Of a stretch of DNA of 64,000 nucleotides, positions 12,449-24,829 are shown in pieces (positions within the stretch are counted from its first letter, which is position 1; each line of letters opens with the position of its first letter). The translations under genes were made by a program, and so were the position numbers. Where the stretch lies: the NCBI GenBank assembly GCA_963932465.1, contig OZ010800.1, positions 99,405,307 to 99,469,306 on the forward strand. Reading direction: 5' to 3'. The DNA is from Maratus speciosus. Lineage: Eukaryota; Arthropoda; Arachnida; Araneae; Salticidae. The notes under the pieces were generated by a model, which saw only the letters and a list, made by a program, of their open reading frames with translations, ran no database searches and was not told the DNA's origin.

Positions 12449-13997
12449 ACTTTCTTCTATCTTATACATCTTAATATTTCAAACCCTAGTTACACATGTT
12501 AATACTTCAATATTATTAGTTCAATACTATACCAACTTTGATTTTCATCTTAAATTTCTGCTCAAGTCAATTAAACGGACTAAAAACGAGTTAATCTATA
12601 TCATGATATTTGTTAAAATTATTAATTTTTCCTTATTCTGTCGTTATCAGCTGTTTGCGAATAGCCGGCATAGCAGGAAGCGAGTTTCCGCCGCTGCATG
12701 AGCCGCCGATGCACAATAGAACTACCAAAAATCAAGAAAAGTATACAAAAATCGCTAGCACGGAGCCCCTTTACCGCGCAATATTTCCAAACTCAAGTTG
12801 AACCTGTTGGCCAAAGCCAAAAACAAGCGCAAACATTTTGGTTCAATTGTATGCATAATTTTATACGCTGCTTGATGGTACAATAATGAAAATGGCACAG
12901 AGATCGGAATTATAGCGCCCCCTTCTTTCGGAATTTTTTCAAGTTCAGGGAGGACTTGTTTGCCATAGCCAGAAACATGCACAAAAAATTTGGTTCAATT
13001 ATATGGATAACTTCATACACTTTTCGATGGTACAATAATAAAAATGGTACAGACATTGCAATTGTAGTGCCCCCTTCCGGCAGAATTTTTCCAAATTCAG
13101 GGAGGACCTTCGTGACATGACCAAAAATAAACACATAAAATTTGGTTCAATTCTATGCATAACTTCATACACTTTTCGGCGGTACAATATTCAAAATAGC
13201 ACAAAGATTGTACAAAAATCGCTATTACAGCGCCCTCTACGAGCGATTTTTTTACAAATTAAGGGAGGACCTCCTTGCCATAGCCAAGAACTTAAAAATT
13301 TTTTTTGGTTCAATTCTATGCATAACTTCATACACTTTTCGATGGTGCAATATTCAAAATCGCACAAAAATCGCTATTACAGTGCCCCCTAACGGCGAAT
13401 TTTTTGCAAATTCATGGAGATCCTCCTTGCCATATCCAAAAACTTAAAATAAAAATTTGGTTTAATTCTATGCATAACTTCATACACTTTTGAACGGTAC
13501 AATATTCAAAATCGCACAAAAATCGCTATTACAGCGGCCCCTACCGGCGAATTTTTTCCAAATTCAGGGAGGACCTGCTTGTCATATCCAAAAACTTAAA
13601 ATAAAAATTTGGTTCAATTCTGTGCATAACTCCATACACTTTTGGATGGTACAATATTCAAAATCGCACAAAAATTGTTATATCAGCGCCCCCTACCGGC
13701 GATTTTTTTCCAAATTCCGGGAGGACCTGCTTGCCATAGCCAAAAACTTATAATAATATTTTGGTTTAATTCTATACATAACTTCATACACTTTTTGATG
13801 GTACAATGGCGACAGACAGACGGACGGACGGACAGACGGACGGACGGACGGACAGACGGACAGACTGACAGACAGACATTTTCTATAAACATGTTTTTTG
13901 GAATCTCTGACCCCTAAAACATGCAAATCCGTCGAAAACCGGAAGTCGAAAAAAATTTCGATTACAATACTTTCTTCTATTGAAGATAGAAGAAAGT
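12449..13997 (+). mobile_element. Helentron-like non-autonomous element (H1) with minisatellite core
   Basis: The left end ACTTTCTTCTATCTTA recurs inverted at the right end, where ACTTTCTTCTAT (13969-13980), a 5-nt loop and ATAGAAGAAAGT (13986-13997) form a perfect 12-bp hairpin. The core is a minisatellite of about seven 151-bp units followed by a GACGGACGGACAG tract and a CCGGAAGTCG segment. A 5' motif matching the 3' end inverted, a central minisatellite and a terminal hairpin are features described for HINEs (Helentron-associated elements); the assignment is inference. Non-coding. Confidence 0.55.
12838..13805 (+). repeat. ~151-bp minisatellite, about seven units
   Basis: Units carry TTGGTTCAATTCTATGCATA, then CTTCATACACTTTT, AGCGCCCCCTACCGGCGA and GGAGGACCTGCTTGCCATA. 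Unit marks fall near 12838, 12989, 13139, 13305, 13457, 13608 and 13760. Later units are the most alike. Part of element H1. Confidence 0.85.
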
Positions 13998-14031
13998 AAA
14001 AAAAGTCCTTCCGGCCAGTGCCGAGAGGAAG

Positions 14032-16144
14032 AGGTAGCTTTCATATTCCTTATTTTAAAAAAGCCAACCTATATCATTCAAACACACGAAGCTCAATTTA
14101 GTGGAAACAGAATATAGGAGATTCAATACTAATTATTATCAATATAATGAATGAGAATTTCTCGAAATTAGTCAGCTTTATCCAAGCTGCTTTTCTTTAA
14201 AGTAACTTATATTTGGCTGCCAAATTCGGCGATTTCTTAAAGTGCCTGCCATTTTAAGAGAACATGGTGGATGAGGCTAACCAGTGAACTTGGTCGAGAC
14301 CTTAGTAATTGCTGCGCTCACTCATATCGGAATCGGTTGATATATACGATTGCTGTCGCATGCAAAAAATCAGATTTTTCAAAATGTCACCCACAATAGA
14401 AATTGAAACTGCTATATCTGAGACATTTTTTAAGGTAAAGACAAACAAAAAATGCTCCTGAATCCTTTTCAAGGTCAAATACTTAAGAAAGAAACCTTTT
14501 TCAATTTCTAATTTTTTTGCACCTCACTTTAAATATATATATTTTTCTTAATTTAATGGCCGCCATTTTGAAACAAGATGGCTGACGAATCTGGCCAGCG
14601 AACTTGGTCGAGGTATTGATGTATACTAATCCACATGCATTCTTACATCGAAATAGTCGAATACGTGTGTTATCGCGTGACAAATACAAGATCGTTTCAA
14701 AATGTTAGCCATGCTAGAAATTCAAAGTGCTATAATTCAACCATTTTTTAAGATATAAACAAAAGAACAAATTTTTAGAAACATAAACTGCTCCGGAATC
14801 TTTGTATCAAGGCCAAACACATTAAAAAAATCTTTTTCATTTTCCAATTTTTTAATACCTCATTTTAAATTTTAAATTTAATTTTTTTAAATGGCAACCC
14901 TTATGAAACAAGATGGCGAATGAAGCTGGCCAACGAACTCGGTCGAGACATTGGTATGTACTATGTACAGACCAAGTAACATCCAAATCGGTTCATAAAT
15001 ACGCCTGTTATCGCGCGACAAAAATCAGGTCGTTTTAAAATGTCAGCCACAATAGAAATTCAAAATGCTATTACTCAGCCATTTTTTTAGATACAGACTA
15101 AACAAAAACTGTTCCGGAATCTTTGTATTAAGGTCAAACACATACAAAAAAATCTTTTTCATTTTCTAAATTTTTGTATCTCATTTTAATTTTTTAATTT
15201 TTTAATTTTTTTAAAATGGCCGCCTTTTGAAACAAGATGGCGGATGAAGCTGTCCAACGAACTCGGTGGAGACATTAGTATGTACTATGTGTAAACGAAG
15301 TTACATCCAAATCGGTTCATAAATACGCCTTTTATCGCGTGACAAAATTCAGGACGTTTCAAAATGTCAGCCACGCTAGAAATTCAAAATGCTGCAACTG
15401 AGCCATTTTTTAAGATATAGACGAAACAAAAACTGCTCCGAAATCTTTGTATGAAGGTCAAATACATAAGAAAAAAATATTTTCCCATTTTCAATTTTTT
15501 GGTACCACATTTCAAATTTTAAATTTTTAAAAAAATTTTAAATGGCCGCCATTTTGAAATCAAACGGCGGATGAAGCTGGCCAACGAACTCGGTCGAGAC
15601 ATTGGTATGTACTATGTACACACCGAATTATATCGAAATCGGTTCATAAATACGTCTTGTATCGCGTGATAAAATTCAGGACGTTTCAAAATGTCAGCCA
15701 CGCTAGAAAATCAAAATGCTATAACTCAGCCATTTTTTAAGATATAGACGAAACAAAAACTGCTCCGGAATCTTTGTATAAAAGTCAAATACATAACAAA
15801 ATAATATTTTTCCATTTTTAATTTTTTGGTACCACATTTCAAATTTTATTTTATTTTTTTAAATTTTAAATGGCCGCCATTTTGAAACCAAACGGCGGAT
15901 GAAGCTGGCCAACGAACTCGGTCGAGACATTCGTATGTACTATGTACACACCGAATTACATCGAAATCGGTTGATAATTACGAGAGTTACAGTCTGACAT
16001 AGGTCAGATATATATATATCAATTTTGAACGGAGGGTGGTTTCGGGGTCTGGGGGTCATGATCGATGAAAATATACCAAAATTTTTTGAAATCGCTTTCC
16101 TCCGAACGGCTGCAATAGGTAGCTTTTTGTAATGAAAGCTACCT
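14032..16144 (+). mobile_element. Helentron-like non-autonomous element (H2) with 327-bp array
   Basis: The left end AGGTAGCTTTCAT recurs inverted as ATGAAAGCTACCT at 16132-16144. At the right end AGGTAGCTTT (16117-16126), an 8-nt loop and AAAGCTACCT (16135-16144) make a perfect 10-bp hairpin. The core is a tandem array of ~327-bp units, and a GGGTCTGGGGGTCATG segment precedes the hairpin. The layout matches element H1 although the sequences are unrelated, which suggests a shared replication mechanism. Non-coding. Confidence 0.55.
14247..16000 (+). repeat. ~327-bp tandem array, five to six units
   Basis: Units start near AATGGCCGCCATTTTGAAAC, then GATGGCGGATGAAGCTGGCC and AACTCGGTCGAGACATT. 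Marks lie near 14247 (degenerate), 14559, 14893, 15217, 15544 and 15871, so spacing is 324-334 bp. The last units are the most alike. Confidence 0.85.
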
Positions 16145-18366
16145 AATAGTTTTCCCTGTAGTTGTTGAGAAATCTAACAAATATACTAAGGGTTAAAAAT
16201 ATATTCGTGTTTCAAATTAAAAATGATTTTTATTTATGTACTATTGACGGGCAGTTTAACAGTCATCTTTAACACATGTATACAGAGATTCATTGCCGAT
16301 AATTTTTAAATGTAAACTCATATTTCCATTCATAAAATCTAAACCCGCAGCCGTGTTCAATCGTAATGTCAGTCATGAAATTTTGTTTAAAAAAGAAAAA
16401 AAGCTTACCCTAAAAAATAGTAGCTGTAATTTCTGTTTAATATAAATCGTAGAAAAATCGTATTTTATATAAACGTATTCAATATAAATCGTAGAATATT
16501 ATGACTGCATTTCAGGTATTAAAACATTTATCTAAATGATATAAATAAAGATTCAGCATTACAAATAAATATGGAATAAATTGTAGCAGCCGATTTTCAG
16601 AACCAGTTTGAAAGTGTACTGACGAAATTGGCGTCATATCTGGCAAACGATATTTTTTATTATTATCTTTTTCCTTAATTGATTTCTTGATATTGAAACG
16701 ACTTCATTAGAATAGATTTTTTTAATTTCAGAAACATTCAACTAAGGTACTACGTCATTTTAAAACATGCTTAGTTAAAGTTTTCACATAATTATATGAA
16801 AAATTTGCATTTTCTTCTTTGAATGACTTCAATTTCAAAAACAGCAAAAATATAGTGATACCATCCGAATTTTTATTGGCTTATAAAACAAAGTACTCGA
16901 GTTATCATTTTTTTTTTCATTATTGAGCAAATTTGTAGATGTGTGACAACAGGAAAAAAAAGCGATTGAATTACAAAATTTAATAGAGATATTTCTGTAA
17001 TGTTAAATTATGAAAAGTGTTAGAAAAAAGGGATAATTAGTGGTCTGATGGTTTTTTAAAGTAGAGAGCGTTCTTTTCCACTTTCTAAAACGTAAACGTA
17101 TGTACATTAAGTTTCGTGCAAATCGGTCAAAAACTGAAGATTTGTATAAAGGATATACATACAGAGAGCGGCTTTTATCTACATCGATTACCGAATTTTT
17201 AACTATCGAAAATTCCTTTCGTTTAAAATTTCTGTCTTTCACCTGTCGTGTTTCTGATTCAATTAACAACAATTCCCTACATAATTATCAAACTTTTCAA
17301 AAAATTATTTTCCCATACTAACACTACTCTCATATTATATTTATCGGATCGATGTATATTTCATTTCTTAAAGCCATATCAGTACCTATAAGTTAATTCA
17401 GAAAATAAAATAGGAATATCTTCAATGTAGATATTATGCTAAGCTTAACTAGTGCATAATGTTGGAGGAAAGATACATCGTATGCTCAATCTTTATTTAT
17501 TTTTTAGATCAACGCTGCAAAAATTTCTTATTTATAATAGTTACTGTCGTTTATATCTGAGTAAGAAAGTGACGATAATGGTGAAAAATAATAATATTTT
17601 TTTTTTTATTTTTTAGCTGAAATTCGTTTTACATGAAATTATAAAACACATTTATTGTTTTTGAATAGTGTGAACATAAAATTCAGTTCAAAATGCATGA
17701 ATGTATCGCACTGCGATGTATTTTTTTAAAGCTTTATGAGCAATTATCCAAAAAACCCTTTATATCGTTATGGTAACGAACGCTGAAGTTTTAACTAAAA
17801 TGACGTATTTCCCATATCACTCTGTGCTCCAGTGTCCAGTCTCTCTATATTCCATGTCAATAATTTAGAAACTAAATATAATCGATTCAAGGAAGCTCGA
17901 TTAATGGATGAGCAAAAATCGCTGTCTTCATCCATTGCTTATGTTTTTGTCCTAAAAGTTCCTAAAAGTGTAAACAAAGGGAAAGAGATTTGGTGAGATT
18001 CATTCAATTCCATGCAAATAATATATAAAAAATAATAAAAATAAACTTTAACTCATTGAATATACATTTTCAATACTTTGTAAAAGCTACAGATATTGTG
18101 TTTAATTTTCTTAATTATCATTGTTGCAAAACAATAAATACTGCTGTGTTGTTCGTCATTCACTTTTGATCTTTACTGAATCCGTGTATAGTGGAATATT
18201 TAAACTATTGAATTTCAGGCAAATCATTTTATATCCTTTACTTATGGAATAAAAGGAAATATGTTTTTTTAATGACCAAAATTTGTTACAGTTTTCGTTA
18301 GGCACATATAAAAAAATGATACTGAGATTTTTTTGTAAGTTTAAGGCACATAAATTTATATAAAAT
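16145..18366. other. unassigned AT-rich DNA
   Basis: No motif-bearing open frame, RNA gene or repeat family was recognised. Two overlapping antiparallel frames near 17000-17320 have no recognisable domain. Confidence 0.45.
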
Positions 18367-19488
18367 AAGCTGACGTTCCCGGTTTTACCGGGCTCATGAT
18401 AATATTCTTAAATGAACCTTAAATTTGCTTTAACTAATTTGCCGCGCATGCGCGGAAAACTCTGTTAGTTTCGATTTCCAACGCCATGTGGTGAACTGTG
18501 CTCTAAACAAACCTATATCCAAACGAAACTCCGTTATTCAAATTTTCCGTAGATATATTACTTGAGAGGGTAACGGTATCAAATAAGAATTTAAGAAATT
18601 TGCCGAAAATTCTTTAGTTGCCGAAAAACCTTCCACCACCAGGATCGCAAAAATTTTAATAAGAACATCCGAAATACCGAAACGAGTTCCCAGCGGCTAC
18701 GACCCCGTTAAATTAGGCGTGCTGCGCAAGCTCTGCAAAATCTGTTAGTTCCAGTTTCCATACCCAGTTACCGCACTCTTTTCTAAACAAATCTTTTTCA
18801 TGTGGTCTAACTGCTATACTTAATCAAAAGTACTTCTCCTCCTCCCCTCCCTGTCTCCACAAATATAAAAACACAAAATATGTCCCGCGTGAAAAGTGAT
18901 TGCTTTAATTATCCTTTAATAAATCGATTTCACTGACAGCTAGTTGTCTATGCACAAATGATTTCAGATAACATCGCACGATAATTTTAAACTGTTAATT
19001 TATATAAGTTCGTTAATTGCAACTGGATTTCAAATAAAATTACATGTTTGGATTCAGCGTAAAGAATATGATAAATGTGTTAATTTCAAATTGATAAATG
19101 CAATATTTAAAAAAAAAAATCTATAGAGCTGCAAAATCGCCTAGTCTCTTTTTTTAATTTGTTATTTTGAAATAATTTTGAGTCCCACTCGAAGATCGCA
19201 TCTCATTGGCTGTGAATATCTGAGTGAGAATTTTTTTTCTGGTTTTATAAAAATCTATGTTTTTGTTGAATTATGAATACTTTTCTATTATTTTAGTTTG
19301 AGGCCTTTAATTAATTTATCAACAAATTAAAAGAAATTTAAAATTCCGAAGCTCAGGCACACTAGGAGAGGTCTTTGACTTTCCCCATAAAACTTTTGCG
19401 CCTTGTACGTGCTAGCCATCGCAAACAGACAGACAGATACACACACACACACACAGAGCGATTTGTTCTCTTATTAGTATAGATTAAA
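18367..19488 (+). repeat. dispersed repeat with CCCGG-type head, copy 1
   Basis: Begins AAGCTGACGTTCCCGG then TTTTACCGGGCTCATGATAA, and ends with a CA microsatellite and CTTATTAGTATAGATT. The head matches, in reverse, the right end of the 36170-38356 repeat (CAGTCCCGGCTGGCG then CCCGGGCCCGTGATAAATG followed by AACCT). Such heads and ATTAGTATAG tails are widespread in arthropod dispersed repeats. No coding frame. Class uncertain. Confidence 0.5.
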
Positions 19489-19634
19489 TACAATGAAAAA
19501 TATCGTTATTATTATTTTCGTAACTATATTTAGTTAGTATGAAAAATTCCTCTAAACCACATTTAGACGCACCTCTTTAGTCATGCACGTCTTTAGGTTA
19601 CTTATGAAAGTCAACATCTTTCTTAGTTCGGGTT

Positions 19635-20529
19635 GGTGTAAATATGGGCACCCTCTTTTTCGAATTATCTTGATATACCAGCACATTAAACTATAGCTAT
19701 GCTAATTGATGAGTCTGCTGAAACACCGCAATGCCCCCTGAGAACTTTAAATGTAGTTTCTTTGGTCGACATATATTCTGCACAAAACATGAAGAAGAGA
19801 TCAGTACTCGTGGACGCAAAGGGGCAAGGTTTAGTGTCACCACCTGATCACCATGCATGGATCAGTTGACCAAGTCGCTAGACAAAAGTGCTCTGAAAGA
19901 GACATCATTGAGTTTTCCCGGAGTAAGAGATCGGTCAGGGGGTAGGGGTGAGAAGACCAAAGGCCTTAAAAAATCTATCCACGAAGTGATCTTCGGACTC
20001 ATCACTGACTCTTCCTTGTGGACAGTGATGATGATATGAACCTGTATATCAATGATGTGAATAAACCAGTCTCGAGTGATGCAACTTGCATCTTTTGTGA
20101 TGGAAAGTTCTGTGAAGACACTCTAAGAAAGAGTGGGTTAAATGTGCTATGTGACAAATGTTGGCACATTTAAATTGTACCTGGCTGAAAGAATCAATTA
20201 TGTTTTTGATTTCTGAAAATAATTTAATTTTGTAATAAATAAATTCTATACAATTTTGTATTTTTTTATTCTGTTTTAAAACATTTTAAACGAGTTATTG
20301 TGATCTCTTTAGAGAGAGCCCATATTTTGCACCCCATTTTTCTGGAACTTTTTTTCAAAGCTTTTTATAATCTTCGTTTTTGAATTGAAACAATTGATAT
20401 TAATCATTGTTTTGCATACTCTAATTTAGTAAACTTGTTATAGTTGTTGATGAAGGTCATAAATCTAAAAAAAAATTTAATTAAAGTTAGTATTAGTCAC
20501 AAACAAATGAGGGTGCCTATATTTATACC
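19635..20529 (+). mobile_element. TIR element with zinc-finger tail relic (element P2)
   Basis: GGTGTAAATATGGGCACCCT (19635-) and the inverted AGGGTGCCTATATTTATACC (-20529) form ~21-bp terminal repeats with two mismatches. A related subterminal inverted motif (GCCCATATTTTGCACCCC) lies at about 20318-20335. Between them is a degraded stretch containing RGRKGA-like codons, typical just after the catalytic domain in pogo-type transposases, and a PHD-like finger relic. About 0.9 kb, internally deleted, non-autonomous. Confidence 0.55.
20087..20170 (+). pseudogene. PHD-like zinc-finger relic, frameshifted
   Basis: Starts with C-I-F-C and 11 in-frame residues. The conserved EWVKC core and the C-x2-C-x4-H block follow in shifted frames, so at least two indels are needed to line it up with the other fingers. 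With those allowed for, the first gap is also 15 residues. The remaining cysteines are not recognisable. Confidence 0.45.
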
Positions 20530-20542
20530 TTTACATCTACTA

Positions 20543-20923
20543 CACTGTAAAAAAAAATCTGTGAAGTTACTAAAGTTTTTCTAGGAAACTGGGATTCCTA
20601 GAACTTTTCATGTAACGGCAACAACAAAATTTCATGTAACAGACACACTTTTGCGCCGAAAATCAAAAAATCTGTAAGGTTACTAAGAATTTTTTTGGAA
20701 ACTGGGATTCCGAGAACTTTTCATGTAACTGCAGCCAGGTTTACAAATAAAAGTTTAGTAAGATTACTGAAATTTTAGCAGATTCATTTGTAAAGTTACA
20801 GATTTTTGTAGCTTTACAAAAACTAGTTTTGCAGATTTGCAGCTTTTTTCGTACAGTTACAGGTGAAAGTTTAGTAAGCATGTATTTTTACATCTGTAGA
20901 ACTACAGATTTTTTTTTACAGTG
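20543..20923. mobile_element. 381-bp MITE with TA target duplication
   Basis: The ends CACTGTAAAAAAAAATCTG and its inverse at 20905-20923 are terminal inverted repeats, flanked by TA at 20541-20542 and 20924-20925. Inside, a GGAAACTGGGATTCC(T/G)AGAA segment occurs twice. Non-coding. TA duplication suggests a Tc1/mariner-type mobiliser. Confidence 0.8.
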
Positions 20924-20932
20924 TAGTATATA

Positions 20933-22977
20933 TCTACCCTATATATATAAAATCCTAATGAAACGAATTTATGAAACGGCTGAAATGAAACGAATTTGTG
21001 TAACGATTCTTTGAAACGACTGATTAAACAAGTGATTATGTTTCACGGCGATTTCTCCTAAAATATGGCATACTTTGCGATGATATTAACACCAGAAATC
21101 AGTATTGATCCACAGATCTCAAAACTGGTATTAAAATGTTTAAATTCGAATTAGTTTTAAAAATATATTTTTTTTCTAATTTTAAATACATTTTTCTAAC
21201 GATGGCAACTCAAATTTTAATCATAACAGATATTTTTTTTCATATTTCAGAAAAGGTTATTATTTTAAACTAATTTGGCGACCAGTTTGGCCTCCCTTAA
21301 ATGTGCGCTAAGAAATGTATCATGCTATTTTTATTAATAATTCAATTTAGTTGAACAATATTGAACAACTTGAACAACTTGAACAAATCGAAAGATTTTG
21401 ATAGAGAAATCAATTCTGAAGGTATTTTTATGTTAGCGAGACGCAGGTGATAATTCGCTAAATATTCGCATTTTTTTATATTTCATTAATTACATTTAAA
21501 ATATAAACCTTTCAGTCATTTTATTTAAAATACACAACTTTCATTTAAAATTGATGGATTATATTTCTTTCTTTGTTTTTAAAACAAAAACGAAAAGAAA
21601 AAAAATTAGGCACATATGTTATCTACGCACCCAGGTTCCTAATTGGCGCCAAAATGGCATTATTGCGATTGGCATGGTAACCGGGTTATTGTTGTTTAGT
21701 TAATTATAAATGTTTATTTACTTTTTTTAAAAATAATATAAATTATTTTGTTCTATAGTTATTAATTATTTTTTTATATCTCCTTTAGAAAATAATAGAA
21801 AATAATTTAAAAAAATACCGTCTACCAATTTCACCAAATTATACAAATTGACATAATTTTTAATTTAAATAAATTAGTATAACATTAATAAATATACAAA
21901 TAAAATTCTAAATAAAAATCACTTGATGCCGTAAACACGTGTAACTTGCTTAAAGTCAAGTGAATGTGACATTTACGATCAACCATTATTAGCATTTAAT
22001 GTTATAATTTGGCGATAGATTTTTAGTCGACGGGATAACTAAGTACTACCGAAAATGCATATATAACTGGTATTTGAAAACGAGGTTTTCGCCAAATTTT
22101 CTTAAAAACGAGTTGAAAAAAAGCTATTGGCGAGATTTGCATCCGGCTAGGGTAACAGTACCAAAAATTCTTTGCGACCATGCCAACTTTTATGTAGTTT
22201 TATTCGAAAAAAAAAAATTGAGTTTTTAATCAAAATGGAAAATTACGGCCCCATATTAGCGCGATTTTTTTCTGACGACAATGTCATATACGGAACGTGC
22301 ACTTAACGGGAGCCAAAGTATCGTTATTGTGCTTGATATGGTAAGTGGGATGTTGTTGTTTATGCTGTTGATGCGTTCCCCAAATTGTCGTCGGAAAAAA
22401 ATCGCGCCAATATTTCATCTGTACCAAACTTTCATATGAAAGGCGTAGAATTCACACCGTATTTGTTTATTGCAGTTGATGACTTGAACTATTATAATAT
22501 AGATAAAGTGATGGTGATAGAATAATATTTCCCGACTTATCACCTGTCCCTGGCTAACATTAAAGTACCAAAATGGCACCTAGAGTATAAAAGGCGAAGT
22601 GGTCCGCCCGGAACTGTTGATGATAGTCAAATGACTTAGGCTACTGTTATAGAGATTAATTTAAAATACCGGGAGACAAACACTCTGTATACTTAATTCA
22701 TTCTTTTTAGTTTCTTTTCAAATGTTTAACTGATCTTCTTTAAGCAAAAACGGAAACAACCATTGGATGTCTTAACAGCAACTGATTCGGCTTTAAATTT
22801 TTGCAATCAAAGGAAATTGAAAGGAAACCCATTTACAGGGAGATCTGCACAGCTTTTTTCAGTATAATTTAATCTTCTCTAATATTTAAAAAAAACTATC
22901 AGATTAGCGTGTTTTTAGATTCTGCGGTGTCTGAAGGGGGGTTGGCGAACGTAGATTGCAGGGGGCAGAGCCCCATA
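20933..22977 (+). mobile_element. Non-autonomous Helitron, copy 2
   Basis: Begins A|TCTACCCTATATATATAAAA, then TCCTAATGAAACG, and ends GGTTGGCGAACG...TTGCAGGGGGCAGAGCCCC, with CATA where the relatives have CTAG. It has the same internal blocks as copy 1 (GACCAGTTTGGCCTCCCTT, GCTTGATATGGTAAG, GTACCAAAATGGCACC) without the TTAA MITEs. No coding capacity. Confidence 0.65.
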
Positions 22978-23504
22978 ATATATATATATATATACATCTT
23001 ACAGAACATTGGTGTCATTACACTATGTGACAGAAACATTTTAAAACTGTTTTTGAATAAAACAATAAATAAATCACATAAGAAAATAACACCAATCTCT
23101 GACTAGTCTCTGTAAATCAACTTTAAAACAAATACACATACTGTATTAAAAAACAATTGTGATACATGTATGACTATTTGAATGCCTATGTATCACACGG
23201 GTGCCTTATTAAAAAACTTAATTTTCAGCTATATTTATTTCTGATATTCACACAAAATCAACTATATAACATTAATCATTGAAGTCGTCCGACAAAATTC
23301 ATCATTTCAAAATTATTGGATTTCTGAAAATTGACATTCGTTTGTTTACCGTCTAGTGAAATGAAATCAGCTGACTATGCAAATGTTAAAACTATTTTAG
23401 TTTTTGCTAAAAAATTACAAATTATCAGTTTACTTAACATATATTATATGAATGATAAAAAGCCCACTGTTTTATTTAAACGGTCATTAAAATAATAACA
23501 GATT
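22978..23504. other. unassigned DNA between Helitron copies
   Basis: TA microsatellite followed by AT-rich sequence with no recognised gene or repeat. Confidence 0.45.
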
Positions 23505-24415
23505 TATTACATGTTAAAAATATGAATTTTATTTAAATCTTCTTAGTACATTCTTGGTTTTCCAAGCATTTCATCAGAAAATATTTTAATAAATATTTGC
23601 TGTTTATTTATACAAATACGTCACTTCGTTTTTGAAAATGAGACAGCAAATAATTGTTAGATTTAAAAGTAGAAATTGCAGTTTCTTGGATTGAACTTAA
23701 ATAGAGAAAATATATACTATTATTAACTGTTTATATATACTATTACTATATATAATATATACTATTCTACTTTCAACTCTAAAAATTATTGGCTCTCTCA
23801 TTTTCAAAAAAGAAGTGACATGTTTGTATAAGTGAACGGCAATTAGTTATTAAAATGTTCTCTGATAAAAAGCTTGGAGAAGCTTGAAGACTTATATAAA
23901 TATTAAGAAGTTTTAAATAAAATGCATATTTTTAACATGTTTCATCTCTTTTATTGTTTTAGTTAAGCTATAATATATACTATTCAACTTTCAACTCCAA
24001 AAATTATTGGCTCTCTCATTTTCAAAACGAAGTGGCGTGTTTGTATAAGTAAACATCAATTAGTTTTTAAAATGTTCTCAGTTAAAAAGCTTGGAGAAGC
24101 TTGAAGCCTTATATAAATATTAAGAACTTTTAAATAAAATGCATATTTTTAACATGTCTTATCTTTTTTTGTTGTTTTAGTTAAGTTATAATATATACTA
24201 TTCAACTTTCAACTCTAAAAATTATTGGCTCTCTCATTTTCAAAACGAAGTGGCGTGTTTGTATAAGTAAACAGCAATTAGTTATTAAAATGTTCTCTGA
24301 TAAAAAGCTTGGAGAAGCTTGAAGCCGTATATAAATATTAAGATGTTTTAAATAAAATGAATATTTTTAACATGTTTCATCTCTTTTATTATTTTTGTTA
24401 TCTTTTAAGTAAAAG
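23505..24415. repeat. ~220-bp tandem repeat, three direct units plus one inverted unit
   Basis: Direct units begin ATATACTATTC(A/T)ACTTTCAA near 23757, 23972 and 24194, and contain GGCTCTCTCATTTTCAAAA, AAAAGCTTGGAGAAGCTTGA and CATATTTTTAACATGT. At about 23505-23700 a more diverged copy lies in reverse orientation, so the region can fold back on itself. It sits in the 1.85-kb spacer between two oppositely oriented Helitrons. Confidence 0.75.
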
Positions 24416-24829
24416 GTGAACTTTTTATATTCATTTAATACATTTTATGTTTGAATCAAAGAGAAACATTGCGTTTCGTCTTATGATATTATCAGCAGTT
24501 TGCATTTGAAAGTGTTAAGGTTTAGTTACTGACTATGAAAAATTTTATTAAAACTTATATTTTCACATATACAAGAAGTTGTGGACAACAATACTCGACT
24601 GGACAAATTCAAATATGCTCGTATTCGGCGTCCATTGCTACAGAACTGCAACAAGTGATCTCGTCTTTGGCAGCCAAACAGAGCTAGCTGAAATAATAGA
24701 GTGAAATAATAATGTGTTGAACATAATAGAATAATCTTTTAAAAATAATACGTTCAGCACTTAATCTGAAGCCACAGCAAATGCAGAACTAAATAAATAT
24801 TAACTTTGATTAAAAAAATATATATAACA
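24416..24829. other. unassigned DNA
   Basis: No feature recognised between the tandem repeat and the end of Helitron copy 3. Confidence 0.45.

Noticed and set aside
13683..13926. Open frames rich in SVCPSVRPSVR-type residues on the minus strand
   Set aside because: They are translations of the GACGGACGGACAG microsatellite at 13806-13880, not a protein gene.
12838..16000. CRISPR-like arrays
   Set aside because: Units of 151 and 327 bp are whole tandem repeats without short repeats and unique spacers, and the DNA is eukaryotic.
19857..20039. 60-codon frame as a gene
   Set aside because: It lies in the degraded middle of element P2 and shows only short-range similarity to a transposase linker.
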